In this document: piece by piece, positions 54,869 through 63,999 of the stretch
Layout: every line of letters starts with the position of its first letter
Position numbering within the stretch: position 1 is the stretch's first letter
Assembly (NCBI GenBank): GCA_001803165.1
Contig: MHAZ01000019.1
Span: 1-64,000, forward strand
Length of the DNA stretch: 64,000 nucleotides
Reading direction: 5' to 3'
From: Stygiobacter sp. RIFOXYC2_FULL_38_25
GTDB lineage: Bacteria; Bacteroidota; Ignavibacteria; Ignavibacteriales; Melioribacteraceae
Position numbers and translations under genes: made by a program
Notes under the pieces: model-generated
Database searches by the model: none
What the model saw: the letters and a program-made list of their open reading frames with translations, nothing else
What the model was told of the DNA's origin: nothing

Positions 54869-57514
54869 ATGAAAAAATGGTTTACCTTCTTTATACTTTT
54901 TATTTCACTGTATGCTTTTAGTTCCTCTTTCCTATCTGCCCAAAAACTATCATTCGATTTTTATAAAGATAAAATTGCTCTGCTAAACCTCAGCGGTGAA
55001 AAAGCATTTACCGCAGCAGAAATCAAAGACAAAATTGAAAGCGGAATAGCTTCGGCAAAACAGCAAAATTCTGATGCTGTAATTTTTAGCGCAAACTTCT
55101 TATCTCAGGCGGTTCTAAATTCTCTCAATAAAGATTCCGCATTTAAGATCGTTAAAGAAGCATCGGCATTAGCGGTAAAGAATAACCTTTTTTTCTTTAT
55201 TGAGATTAACTTTGAGAAAATTGCTAAGACTGCAAAGCTTGTTGATATAAAAAACAATATCAGCGCGTTTGTTAAAAACACAGAGCTCGATGGTTTGTAT
55301 TTCAGCGGAATTGATTTCAACTCTGAAGTTGAAAATGATTTGCTGGAAAATATAATTGTAGAGTGCATGATTATAAAACCATTCTTGTCTATCACTACTT
55401 CAAATGAAGCGAGCGAAACAAACAACGCTTTAGTTGAAACTTATATACAAAAAGGAATTATTGATTTCTTGCTCGATGAAAATTCCGATTACTGCATAGT
55501 AAGCAATCCGGCTGTTAGTTCTTCCGAAGAGAAGCTCCTCCCGCAATATCTTAAGAGACTTCAGCCGGAATTTTTTATCTCACTCAATCTTTCAAATGTA
55601 ATTGATAAAAATGATTCGGAAGTTTTTATTGTTGCCGAAAATAGGACAAAGCAAATTGGCTCAGACAAAAAAGTAAATTTCATATTTACCGAAAAAGGTG
55701 ATACGCTTAAATTAAAAATCGGCAAAAAAGATTTGAACATTCCCAAAGGTGATTGGGCTATTCCTTATAACTACATGTTAAACAAGGATAACACTGTAAG
55801 CCGGTACGGGAATTGGGTGGAATTCCGCAGACCATTTGAAAAGAAGACTAACAGCAGCACATACAACTTGCTTTGCAGAACAAAATATCCGGCAACTGTT
55901 ACCATCAACAATGAATCTGTAAAGCTTTACAAGACGGGAGTTTTCTTCAACAAAATAAAATTGAATGAAGGATTGAATAAACTGCGAGCAGATGTTAAGT
56001 ATGAGAATGGACAAACAGCGGTTTATGAAGACAGAGTTTTCTATTCGCCTAAACAAGTAATTGCTGAAACTCAACTCACTATTGATGAAAGCTCAATTCA
56101 GCCAAATGAAAACTTGACACTATTGCCGGAAGATTACCTTACTGTTTCGTTTAACGGAAGTAAAGCGCAAAAAGGAATTATAGAAATTATTCCTTCCGGT
56201 TTACAGTTTGAGTGTCAGAGAGAAGATTTTGGAAGCTTCAGCCGTTACGAAATACAAATCCCGTTAAACAGCTTTGCTAAAAAACAAAAACATGAAATCA
56301 AATTAGTTCTGAAGCCGGCAGAAGGAAATTCAAATCTCATTCCGGTTGAGAAAACTCTTAAATGTACTTTCACAATTCAAGAGAAGTCGGATTTTCCTTT
56401 ATTTGTAACAACAGACAACAATTCAATTTTCACTTTTACTCTCGCGCCAATTAGACTCGGAGCGCCAATCCGCAATGAGTTACCAAAGAATGTAATACTA
56501 AAATCCAGCGGAATCTTTGGCAACTACTACAGAGTTTGGTTAAGTGATTCGGAAGAAGGCTACATCAATAATGATTACGTGAAAGAACTTCCGTCAGGAA
56601 CTCCGGCGCCAAGTTATTTTATTAATCCGATTTCATGTTACCCAACAGAAAGCGGAGATGTAGTTAAGATTCCCTACTTAGAAAACGTCCCTTACGATGT
56701 TTACCCTGAACCGCTTCAGAATAGAATTGTAATTAATTTGTATGGTGTAAAATCCAGCAGCACCTGGATTATTCACAAAAGTAATTTGCGTTATATCGAA
56801 GAGATTACTTGGCAGCAAACATCAAAAGAGACTTACAAAATCTATGTCAATTTAAAGTCATCAAAAATTTGGGGATATGAATTAAAACCGAATGGAAAAG
56901 AACTTATATTCAAAATAAAATATCCGCTGACTTATAATTTGAAAGGCACCCAGCCGCTTAAAGGCATTAAGATTTCGATTGAAGCCGGACATGGCGGAAG
57001 TAACTACGGAGCAGTCGGTTTATCTGGGATTAAAGAAAAAGATATCAATTTGAAACTCAGCCAACTGCTTGAATCAATTTTTAAGAAGAATGGTGCGGAA
57101 GTTTTGCAAGTGAGAGATTCCGATAAAGATATGACGCTTGGTGAAAAGCGGGATATGGCAACAAACTCCGATGCGAATATTCATTTCAGCATTCACGCAA
57201 ATTCCAGCGATCCAGAAAATGAATTTCTTGGCGCTGCCGGAACTTGCACTTTTTATCATAATCTATTCTGGGCTAAGTTTGCAGAGAATATTTTCGATAA
57301 ACTCGTTGAGCTAAATTTGAAACCATTCGGCTCGGTAGGTTCTTTCAATTACAAAGTAACGCGTATGACGGAAATGCCTTCAATCTTAGTTGAGCAAGCA
57401 TTCATGTCTAACGCTGAGGACGAGGAAAAACTTGCCGATGATAATTTCCGTGCAAGTATGGCGCAGAAGATTTATGATGGACTGATTAATTATCTTAAGT
57501 ATATGAAAGAATAG
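54869..57514 (+). CDS. N-acetylmuramoyl-L-alanine amidase with decayed GHL10 part
   Basis: The 881-residue exported protein (signal peptide to LSAQ) ends in an Amidase_3 domain (about 695-881) with zinc ligands His708 (EAGHGG), Glu723 (IKEKD), His776 (SIHANS) and catalytic Glu842 (LVEQAFMSN). It cuts the bond between MurNAc and L-Ala. The first ~250 residues look like a worn GHL10 barrel: DGLYFSGIDFNS and IIKPFLSITTS sit where active enzymes have DGIHFDDYFY and IKPNVKFGLSP, and the double aspartate is lost. The middle holds beta-rich regions (about 300-650) including SH3-like strands. GGAG lies six bases before the start. Confidence 0.87.
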   Translation: MKKWFTFFILFISLYAFSSSFLSAQKLSFDFYKDKIALLNLSGEKAFTAAEIKDKIESGIASAKQQNSDAVIFSANFLSQAVLNSLNKDSAFKIVKEASALAVKNNLFFFIEINFEKIAKTAKLVDIKNNISAFVKNTELDGLYFSGIDFNSEVENDLLENIIVECMIIKPFLSITTSNEASETNNALVETYIQKGIIDFLLDENSDYCIVSNPAVSSSEEKLLPQYLKRLQPEFFISLNLSNVIDKNDSEVFIVAENRTKQIGSDKKVNFIFTEKGDTLKLKIGKKDLNIPKGDWAIPYNYMLNKDNTVSRYGNWVEFRRPFEKKTNSSTYNLLCRTKYPATVTINNESVKLYKTGVFFNKIKLNEGLNKLRADVKYENGQTAVYEDRVFYSPKQVIAETQLTIDESSIQPNENLTLLPEDYLTVSFNGSKAQKGIIEIIPSGLQFECQREDFGSFSRYEIQIPLNSFAKKQKHEIKLVLKPAEGNSNLIPVEKTLKCTFTIQEKSDFPLFVTTDNNSIFTFTLAPIRLGAPIRNELPKNVILKSSGIFGNYYRVWLSDSEEGYINNDYVKELPSGTPAPSYFINPISCYPTESGDVVKIPYLENVPYDVYPEPLQNRIVINLYGVKSSSTWIIHKSNLRYIEEITWQQTSKETYKIYVNLKSSKIWGYELKPNGKELIFKIKYPLTYNLKGTQPLKGIKISIEAGHGGSNYGAVGLSGIKEKDINLKLSQLLESIFKKNGAEVLQVRDSDKDMTLGEKRDMATNSDANIHFSIHANSSDPENEFLGAAGTCTFYHNLFWAKFAENIFDKLVELNLKPFGSVGSFNYKVTRMTEMPSILVEQAFMSNAEDEEKLADDNFRASMAQKIYDGLINYLKYMKE

Positions 57515-57646
57515 CCTCTCGCGGAGAAACTGAGACGAAGTTCTTTCTTTACGGCATAACGGCTATCCTCAAAACCGAGATAGGAAACACAAGGATAGAA
57601 ATATATTAACATGATAACAGATTTAATGACAATAAAATTCGCTCAA
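57515..57646. other. non-coding stretch
   Basis: Between the amidase gene and repeat copy B. It includes CCTCAAAACCGAGATAGG, which looks like a second partial start of the repeat. No gene. Confidence 0.4.
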
Positions 57647-57862
57647 TTGGTGAAATGTTTTATACCGTCCCCAAAGGGACTTAACAAATATTGTGTGTTC
57701 ATTATTCTATAGATATATCGCTCCTCCGAAGGAGTCCTTCGGACTAACGGAGCTAAAATCCGTAGGGATAAAATATCTATAGTAAAAATACCAAATAAAC
57801 TAAAGTCCCTTTAGGGACGATACAGAGAACATCTATGCTCAATGTTATATCGGTTTTGAGGC
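57647..57862. repeat. ~200-bp palindromic repeat element, copy B
   Basis: Inverted relative to copy A at 50644-50841. Same blocks in reverse order (TTGGTGAA, GTCCCCAAAGGGAC, TATAGATATATCGCTCC, GGGATAAAATATCTATAG, GTCCCTTTAGGGAC, ATCGGTTTTGAGG). The central loop has an extra 18-20 bases, GTCCTTCGGACT type, that extends the hairpin. It ends 20 bases before the kinase start. Confidence 0.8.
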
Positions 57863-57881
57863 TCTGCGAGAAATAAAAACT

Positions 57882-58808
57882 ATGGAAGAAATGAAATACT
57901 TTATTGGTTTAGACGGCGGCGGCACAAAAACAAAATGTGTAATCACAGATTTTGAGTTTAAGTCTCTCTATGAATGTCAGGGCGGTCCATCAAATTTTCT
58001 AATAATCGGCACAGAAAAAGTATCCGAAACAATTCTCTCGCTTGTTCTTGAATGTGTTGAGCATCTCAAGATTTCTACAGATGAGATTGCTTCAATATTT
58101 ATAGGAACAACCGGAGCGGGCAGACCGAATGACGCCCAAAAACTAAAAGATGATTTCACAGCATATTCCAAATCGAAAGGTTATTCGTTTAATTCCTTTA
58201 ATGTTGATAGTGACGCACGAATTGCGCTTGAAGGAGCTTTCTCCGGCAAACCAGGTTCCTTGCTAATTGCCGGAACGGGCTCGGTAATTTTTGGTAAGGA
58301 TTCGAAAAACCAAATTCATAGAGTCGGCGGATTCGGCAGATTAATCGGCGATGAAGGAAGCGGAAATACTTTGGGCAGACGCGGATTAAACCAAGCCGCA
58401 AAAGATTTAGATGGAAGAGCAGATAAAACCTTGCTCACCATATTCTTAAGAGAAGACTTTGGAATTTCTGATACTTCACAACTAATTACCGAAGTTTACC
58501 GCAACAATTTTGATATGGCTTCCTTTGCGCCTAAAGTAATTGAAGCCGCAAGAATTGGCGATATTGCCGCCAACAAAATTTTGAATGAAGAATCCGATGA
58601 ATTAGTTCTGCACGTTAAATCAATTTTCAATATGATTGGCGAAGACAAAATGAGTTTATGTTTGGTCGGCGGAACGATTGCAACAGAAAATTATTACGCC
58701 GAAATGTTTAGAAGAAAAGTTGAGACTCAACTTCCAAAAGTGAAAATTACAGCAGCCGAAAATCCGCCCGAAATTGGTGCGGCGTTTATGGCTAAATCAA
58801 TGATATAA
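57882..58808 (+). CDS. BadF/BadG-type amino-sugar kinase
   Basis: The 308-residue kinase has the ASKHA fold: phosphate loops GLDGGGTKTKC (residues 9-19) and LIAGTGSVIFG (about 132), with GTTGAGRPND, and GGFGRLIGDEGSGN. It belongs to the BadF/BadG/BcrA/BcrD ATPase group that includes GlcNAc kinase and the MurNAc/GlcNAc kinase MurK. In this cluster it should phosphorylate GlcNAc or MurNAc freed from the wall. A second start three codons on is possible. It shares the plus-strand cluster with the AmpG-like permease 28 bases downstream. Confidence 0.85.
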   Translation: MEEMKYFIGLDGGGTKTKCVITDFEFKSLYECQGGPSNFLIIGTEKVSETILSLVLECVEHLKISTDEIASIFIGTTGAGRPNDAQKLKDDFTAYSKSKGYSFNSFNVDSDARIALEGAFSGKPGSLLIAGTGSVIFGKDSKNQIHRVGGFGRLIGDEGSGNTLGRRGLNQAAKDLDGRADKTLLTIFLREDFGISDTSQLITEVYRNNFDMASFAPKVIEAARIGDIAANKILNEESDELVLHVKSIFNMIGEDKMSLCLVGGTIATENYYAEMFRRKVETQLPKVKITAAENPPEIGAAFMAKSMI

Positions 58809-58836
58809 TGTTCTGAAATATTCTTGGAGTTACTTA

Positions 58837-60348
58837 ATGGCAATTCAAAAAGCAGAAAGCAGAAATCCGTGGGTTTGGGTTCCTTCGCTTTATTTCACAG
58901 AAGCAATTCCATACGTTATGGTTATGTCTGTTTCCGTAATGATGTATAAAAACTTGAATGTTTCCAATGCTGATATAGCGTTCTTTACAAGTCTTCTCTA
59001 CTTCCCTTGGTTCTTAAAATTTTTATGGGGGCCGTTCATTGATATGTTCAAGACTAAAAGGTTTTGGACAATCACAATGCAGCTCATAGTTGCCATTGCA
59101 TTATTTGGAATTGCAATCAGCTTAACAACTTCATCTTATTGGAGCTTAACATTAATTGTTTTTGCGTTAATGGCTTTTGCTTCTGCCACGCACGATATTG
59201 CCGCAGACGGGTTGTATTTACTCAGTCTTAAAGAAGAACAGCAATCTGCTTTTGTTGGAGTCCGTTCAACTTTTTACCGCATTGCAACTATTGTCGGCTC
59301 CGGGTTGCTTGTAGTTATTGCCGGTCAATTAGCTCCTAGCATAGGATTCAAAGGCGCGTGGTCAATAGTGTTTGTTATTGCCGGAGTTATTTTCGTTCTA
59401 CTTTTCCTTTACCATAAATTCATTCTTCCCTATCCGCTGCAAGATAAAGGAACGCTAAAAGAGAAAATGAGCGGTTCGCAAATTTGGTTTTTATTTGGCG
59501 GATTCATTCTCTTCGCGGCTATTTTCTATGTCGCCTTTCTAATTCTCAGTTCTATTCTATCTCTGTTTGGAATTATCGCTCCTTGGAAAACTATTGCTGC
59601 AACAATTCTTTTGGTGATAGTCGCGGTGGCTCTCTTTAGAACTTATGTTGCAACATTTGTTGAGAAGTTTGAAAAATCCGAAAACAAAAACGCGATGCTG
59701 CTTCCTTTGATTGAATTTCTGAGAGCCTTTGTAATTTTTATGCAGAAGAAAGACATCTGGAACATTCTTGGTTTCCTTTTATTCTTCCGTTTCGCCGAAG
59801 CGCAGCTGGTAAAACTTGTTCAGCCGTTTTTACTCGACCCAATTGAAAAAGGAGGACTCGGTTTAACAACATCCGAAGTTGGAATTGTTTACGGAACAGT
59901 TGGAATAATCGCTCTAACTGTCGGCGGATTGATAGGTGGCTATGTAATTTCTAAGAAAGGATTGAAATGGTGGTTGTGGCCTATGGTTTTAATTATGCAC
60001 ACACCGGATCTCGCGTTTGTTTATCTTTCACAATATCAGCCTGCAAATTTTGTTTTGATAAATCTTGCTGTAGCGTTTGAACAATTTGGCTACGGTTTTG
60101 GTTTTACCGCTTACATGATGTACATGATAATGATTTCGCAAGGTGAACACAAAACCGCGCACTTTGCAATTTGCACCGGTATCATGGCACTTGGTATGAT
60201 GCTGCCTGGTATGTACAGCGGCGCATTGCAAGAACAAATTGGCTACTCTAATTTCTTTTTATGGGTAATCATTTCAACCATTCCGGGATTTATAGTTGCG
60301 GCTTTAGTTAAAATAGAACCGGAGTTTGGCAAAAAGAAGGCAGTCTAA
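58837..60348 (+). CDS. AmpG-like muropeptide permease (MFS)
   Basis: The 503-residue protein has about 12-14 membrane helices with the AmpG/MFS opening WVPSLYFTEAIPYVMVMSVS, the loop GPFIDMFKTKRFW and the ASATHDIAADGLYL motif of muropeptide permeases. It would bring GlcNAc-anhydroMurNAc fragments or related sugars into the cytoplasm. There is an extra loop and helix pair (about 205-260) compared with E. coli AmpG. Lies between the amino-sugar kinase and the NlpC/P60 gene. Confidence 0.85.
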   Translation: MAIQKAESRNPWVWVPSLYFTEAIPYVMVMSVSVMMYKNLNVSNADIAFFTSLLYFPWFLKFLWGPFIDMFKTKRFWTITMQLIVAIALFGIAISLTTSSYWSLTLIVFALMAFASATHDIAADGLYLLSLKEEQQSAFVGVRSTFYRIATIVGSGLLVVIAGQLAPSIGFKGAWSIVFVIAGVIFVLLFLYHKFILPYPLQDKGTLKEKMSGSQIWFLFGGFILFAAIFYVAFLILSSILSLFGIIAPWKTIAATILLVIVAVALFRTYVATFVEKFEKSENKNAMLLPLIEFLRAFVIFMQKKDIWNILGFLLFFRFAEAQLVKLVQPFLLDPIEKGGLGLTTSEVGIVYGTVGIIALTVGGLIGGYVISKKGLKWWLWPMVLIMHTPDLAFVYLSQYQPANFVLINLAVAFEQFGYGFGFTAYMMYMIMISQGEHKTAHFAICTGIMALGMMLPGMYSGALQEQIGYSNFFLWVIISTIPGFIVAALVKIEPEFGKKKAV

Positions 60349-60375
60349 GTATTTTATTAATGCAGAGAGTTTACA

Positions 60376-61569
60376 ATGATAAAACGAACACTATTTTTTT
60401 TGATTGCAGTATTATGTATTTCACTAACAGCTCAGGAAACTAAAATGAGTTCTGTAACACAAATAATTCATGAAGTTAAAAATCAGTTTGCACCGGATAA
60501 ACGGGTTGCCATTTTCCATATCAACACAAATGATACTTCGGGCATTATCACTCTTTCCGGTGAAACAAATTTGTTTGTAGCTAAAGAGAAATTGATAAGC
60601 GGAATAAAATCACTTGGCGTTGAATTCAAAGATGAAATCAAATTGCTGCCGGCTGCTGAATTAGGCGAGCGCATCTATGGCTTGGTTAATTTATCTGTAG
60701 CTAATGTCCGCATCAAACCGGACCACGCTGAAGAAATGGCGACACAAGCTTTGCTGGGAACGCCTGTAAAGATTTTCAAAAAGGAATCAGGATACTTCTT
60801 AGTGCAAACTCCCGATGAATACATTTCCTGGGTTGAAAATGATGGCGTAACTCCCGTTAGTAAACAAGAACTTGATGAATGGAAAAATTCCGAGAGAGTT
60901 ATTTATCTAAAAGAATTTGGCTTCTCATATTCAAAGCCGGATGTTACCTCAATCCGAGTTTCCGATTTAGTCGCGGGAAATATTTTAGTAAAGCTTGGCG
61001 AGGAAAATAATTTTCTCAAAGTAAAATATCCCGATGGCAGAATTGCCTTTGTTGAAAAAGAAAACTGCCAAAAATTGATTGAATGGCTAGAAAAGAAAAA
61101 TCCAAACAACGCTGATATAATTTCATCAGCTGAAAAATTTATGGGAATTCCATATTTGTGGGGTGGTACTTCGGCTAAAGGAATGGATTGCAGCGGCTTT
61201 ACCAAAACAGTTTACTTCTTAAACGGCATTGTTCTCGCCCGTGACGCATCGCAGCAAGTTCATACCGGAATTTTGGTTGATACTCAAAACGGTTTCGAAA
61301 ACTTGCAAACTGGGGATCTTCTTTTCTTCGGCGCTCAAGCAACTGATTCAACGAAAGAAAGAATTACGCATGTTGCTATCTATATTGGTAACAACGAATT
61401 CATCCACGCTGCCGGAAGAATTAAAATAAATTCTTTTGATAAAAACGCGCCAAACTTCAGCGAGTTTAGATTATTACATTTCATTCGCGCCAAGAGAATT
61501 CTTGGTTCGGTTGATGAAAACGGCGTTACATCAATAAAGAGAAATAAATTTTATCTTGGAGAATTTTGA
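60376..61569 (+). CDS. NlpC/P60-family peptidase with SH3-like domains
   Basis: The 397-residue protein has a signal peptide (LFFLIAVLCISLTAQ), two bacterial SH3-like regions (about 100-160 and 185-230) and an NlpC/P60 (C40) domain (about 245-370). The triad is Cys272 (MDCSGFTKT), His332 (ITHVAIYIG) and His344 (EFIHAAG). Homologous YkfC of Bacillus cuts gamma-D-Glu-Dap bonds in stem peptides. It overlaps the start of the epimerase gene by one base, the same gene pair order as ykfC/ykfB, so a matching dipeptide is likely the product. Confidence 0.88.
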   Translation: MIKRTLFFLIAVLCISLTAQETKMSSVTQIIHEVKNQFAPDKRVAIFHINTNDTSGIITLSGETNLFVAKEKLISGIKSLGVEFKDEIKLLPAAELGERIYGLVNLSVANVRIKPDHAEEMATQALLGTPVKIFKKESGYFLVQTPDEYISWVENDGVTPVSKQELDEWKNSERVIYLKEFGFSYSKPDVTSIRVSDLVAGNILVKLGEENNFLKVKYPDGRIAFVEKENCQKLIEWLEKKNPNNADIISSAEKFMGIPYLWGGTSAKGMDCSGFTKTVYFLNGIVLARDASQQVHTGILVDTQNGFENLQTGDLLFFGAQATDSTKERITHVAIYIGNNEFIHAAGRIKINSFDKNAPNFSEFRLLHFIRAKRILGSVDENGVTSIKRNKFYLGEF

Positions 61570-62714
61570 TGAAACAAAATAGAAGAGATTTTATTCTTAA
61601 CTCCGGCTTGATAGGTGGAGCAATTTTAACCGGCGGATTAAATACAAACTCACTCGCTAAAAACATTAACATCAACAAAAAGAATTCTAAAATGAAACTA
61701 ACATTTAAACCTTACACGCTTGAGCTCAAACACGTTTTCACTTTGGCAACAAGTTCAAGAACAACAACTCCGGTAATGCTAACTCAAATTGAATATGATG
61801 GACTAATCGGCTACGGCGAAGCATCCATGCCGCCATACTTAGGCGAGTCGCATGAGTCCGCAGCAAAGTTTTTAGCCAAAGTTGATCTTACTCAGTTCAA
61901 AGACCCGTTTGAACTGGAAACTATTTTGAATTATGTGGATAAGATTGATAAACTAAATCCCGCGGCAAAAGCCTCGGTAGATATCGCGCTTCACGATTTG
62001 GTTGGCAAGCTAATGAAAAAACCGTGGCACAAAATCTGGGGTTACGATAAAGAAAAAACTCCTAATACTTCTTTCACTATTGGAATTGATTCCAAAGAAG
62101 TTGTTATCGAAAAAGTTAAAGAAGCTGAAGAGTACAAAATCTTAAAAGTGAAACTCGGCAGAGATACGGATAAAATGATGATTGAAACAATCCGCACAGT
62201 CACCGATAAAACAATTGTAGTTGATGTTAACCAAGGCTGGAAAGACAAACAATTTGCTTTGGATATGATTCACTGGCTTAATGAACGAAACGTGAAAATG
62301 GTTGAACAGCCTATGCCAAAGGAAATGATTGATGAGAATGCCTGGCTGACTGATAAAAGTCCGTTACCGACTTTTGGCGATGAATCAGTTCAGAGAATTC
62401 CAGACGTAATTAAAGCGCACGGAGTTTATTCCGGTATTAACATTAAGTTGATGAAGTGCACCGGATTGCGTGAAGCACACAAAATGATTGACCTTGCCAA
62501 ATCTTTGAACATGAAAGTGATGCTTGGCTGCATGACAGAAACTTCATGCGCCATTTCCGCCGTTTCTCAGCTTTCATCTCAATGCGAATGGGCTGATATG
62601 GATGGCGCGCTGCTAATTAAAAATGATCCGTTTGTTGGGACAAAAGTTATTGATGGCAGAGTTGTTTTAAATGACAGTCCGGGAATCGGCATTTCGAAAG
62701 CGTTACCGCATTAG
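61569..62714 (+). CDS. L-Ala-D/L-Glu epimerase-like enzyme, Tat-exported
   Basis: The 381-residue enolase-superfamily enzyme keeps the acid/base lysines (LKVKLGRD; KLMKC) and metal ligands (VDVNQGW, EQPMP, FGDESVQ) of dipeptide epimerases (YcjG/YkfB). It turns L-Ala-D-Glu from wall peptides into L-Ala-L-Glu. The N-terminus NRRDFILNSGLIGGAIL is a twin-arginine signal, so the enzyme would act outside the cytoplasm, unlike E. coli YcjG. ATG at 61569 overlaps the previous stop (TGATG). Last gene of the cluster. Confidence 0.87.
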   Translation: MKQNRRDFILNSGLIGGAILTGGLNTNSLAKNININKKNSKMKLTFKPYTLELKHVFTLATSSRTTTPVMLTQIEYDGLIGYGEASMPPYLGESHESAAKFLAKVDLTQFKDPFELETILNYVDKIDKLNPAAKASVDIALHDLVGKLMKKPWHKIWGYDKEKTPNTSFTIGIDSKEVVIEKVKEAEEYKILKVKLGRDTDKMMIETIRTVTDKTIVVDVNQGWKDKQFALDMIHWLNERNVKMVEQPMPKEMIDENAWLTDKSPLPTFGDESVQRIPDVIKAHGVYSGINIKLMKCTGLREAHKMIDLAKSLNMKVMLGCMTETSCAISAVSQLSSQCEWADMDGALLIKNDPFVGTKVIDGRVVLNDSPGIGISKALPH

Positions 62715-62720
62715 ATTTTT

Positions 62721-62759
62721 GTCATTCTGAGTCCCGATTTATCGGGGTGAAGAATCTCA
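62721..62759. repeat. GTCATTCTGA-type repeat copy
   Basis: GTCATTCTGAGTCCCGATT, a CCCGATTTATCGGGG hairpin and GAAGAATCTC. Same family as 53031-53122. The hairpin may also end the cluster transcript. Confidence 0.5.
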
Positions 62760-62819
62760 ATCTTTACATTCTTGTCGCGGATTACCTCCTCAGCAAGAAG
62801 TTTATTATGTGTAGATAGG

Positions 62820-63191
62820 TCAATTTCTTTTCCATTCAAATTCTACCCCTTTACCACCGTTATTTTTCTTAAGACTCTTGTTATTAAGTTCTTCAATTTT
62901 CTTATGAACCTCAGTCTTTAAGGAATCATATTTTGCTCTTAGGCTTTTCAATTCTTGAATATTTCTAAATTTTAATTCTTCTATTATTGATTTCTCATAA
63001 TCATTATTTGGTATAATCAATATTTTCTCAATCATTCCTTCGTTGCTTTCCAAATTATCTCTGTATGGAAGAATAGCTGGTAAAGTTCCCTTACTTATAT
63101 TTTCAAGTGTTTTTTCTAAACCTACAACATCAGATTTTAAATTCGCAACTTCTGATGCCAAATTAAAACCTCCTTCTACATAGAAATACAA
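62820..63191 (-). CDS. C-terminal half of a frameshifted coiled-coil protein
   Basis: A 123-residue reading frame starting from a TTG with no clear ribosome binding site. It is mostly helical and charged (NLKSDVVGLEKTLENIS, KKIEELNNKSLKKN). It continues the gene at 63176 after one added base in a T5 run: read that way, the reading runs on through YTDSKWSDEGVGANLYFYV without a stop. So it is better seen as the second half of one secreted protein. Confidence 0.5.
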   Translation of the reverse strand: MYFYVEGGFNLASEVANLKSDVVGLEKTLENISKGTLPAILPYRDNLESNEGMIEKILIIPNNDYEKSIIEELKFRNIQELKSLRAKYDSLKTEVHKKIEELNNKSLKKNNGGKGVEFEWKRN

Positions 63192-63592
63192 GTTAGCCCC
63201 AACACCTTCATCGCTCCATTTAGAATCCGTATACCTAACCGAAAAACTGATCTAGTGTTAAATCTTACAGAAATCTCCAAATCTATAACTTCCCCTTTTT
63301 TAACCTCTTTAGTTATTAAATTATTTCCTTTTACTAGTATACATCCATCTGGAATTTTAAAACATAGATCCAACTCATCTTTACTCCAATTAAACTTAGA
63401 AGTATACTTTGCTTCAATAGTAATTTCTTCATTTGCTTTGGGAAAATGGTTACTAACTTTAAACAACATTGGTTCAACATAACCCGGGTTTTTACTTTTG
63501 TACTCTTCCCAACTAGTACTTATGAATTGGTTTACTTGCCCAAAGGTGATGTTATTAATAACCATAATTAAAATTGCTAAATATTTTCTCAT
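63176..63592 (-). CDS. N-terminal half of a frameshifted secreted protein
   Basis: The 138-residue reading frame has a signal peptide (LAILIMVINNITFG) and beta-rich sequence (KANEEITIEAKYTSKF, GEVIDLEISVRF). Its last 15 residues (ILNGAMKVLGLTCISM) look like out-of-frame sequence. GAGGGAGGT lies just before the ATG, so the start is sound. With one base added in the A5/T5 run at 63242-63246 the frame passes into the gene at 62820, giving a protein of about 257 residues. Function unknown. Confidence 0.55.
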   Translation of the reverse strand: MRKYLAILIMVINNITFGQVNQFISTSWEEYKSKNPGYVEPMLFKVSNHFPKANEEITIEAKYTSKFNWSKDELDLCFKIPDGCILVKGNNLITKEVKKGEVIDLEISVRFNTRSVFRLGIRILNGAMKVLGLTCISM

Positions 63593-63730
63593 ACCTCCCT
63601 CACTATAGCAGTAAATAAAAACTTTGCTTTATTACTCTTCCTTTATAATCTAACTATAATGGTATAAGAAATCTACGCAATACCTTTTCCTGTGGCAGTT
63701 TTCGTCATCGTTGGACAATGACGACGAGAA

Positions 63731-63768
63731 GAAAAAAATCCCGGCATTAACCGGGACTTATTTTTCTT
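63731..63768. terminator. bidirectional terminator
   Basis: TCCCGG and CCGGGA with a 6-base loop (63739-63756), AAAAAAA on one side and TTATTTTTC on the other. It separates the frameshifted gene from the gene at the right edge. Confidence 0.75.
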
Positions 63769-63804
63769 ACTTAATGCTTACGGCTTATAGCATACTGCTT
63801 ATAG

Positions 63805-63999
63805 CTATTCAGTTACCTTCTTCAACTCTCTCGTATGCTTGTAGAATTCTTCTAAAGTTAATTCACGCAAGAATAACATTCCCTTTGCCGCTCTAACTCT
63901 CGGATGCGGATGCTTGAGGAAGAAATCTTTTCCAAGACATTCTCTCAGCACATTGTATTGTTCAACTTGAATCTGCTGAACAAGTCTGTTAAACGGACC
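63805..63999 (-). CDS. C-terminus of an unidentified protein (cut by window end)
   Basis: An open frame on the minus strand runs from the window edge to a TAG at 63805, giving the last 64 residues (HPHPRVRAAKGMLFLREL, KHTRELKKVTE). It is the natural source of the terminator upstream in coordinates. I do not recognise the family. Confidence 0.5.
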   Translation of the reverse strand, partial: GPFNRLVQQIQVEQYNVLRECLGKDFFLKHPHPRVRAAKGMLFLRELTLEEFYKHTRELKKVTE

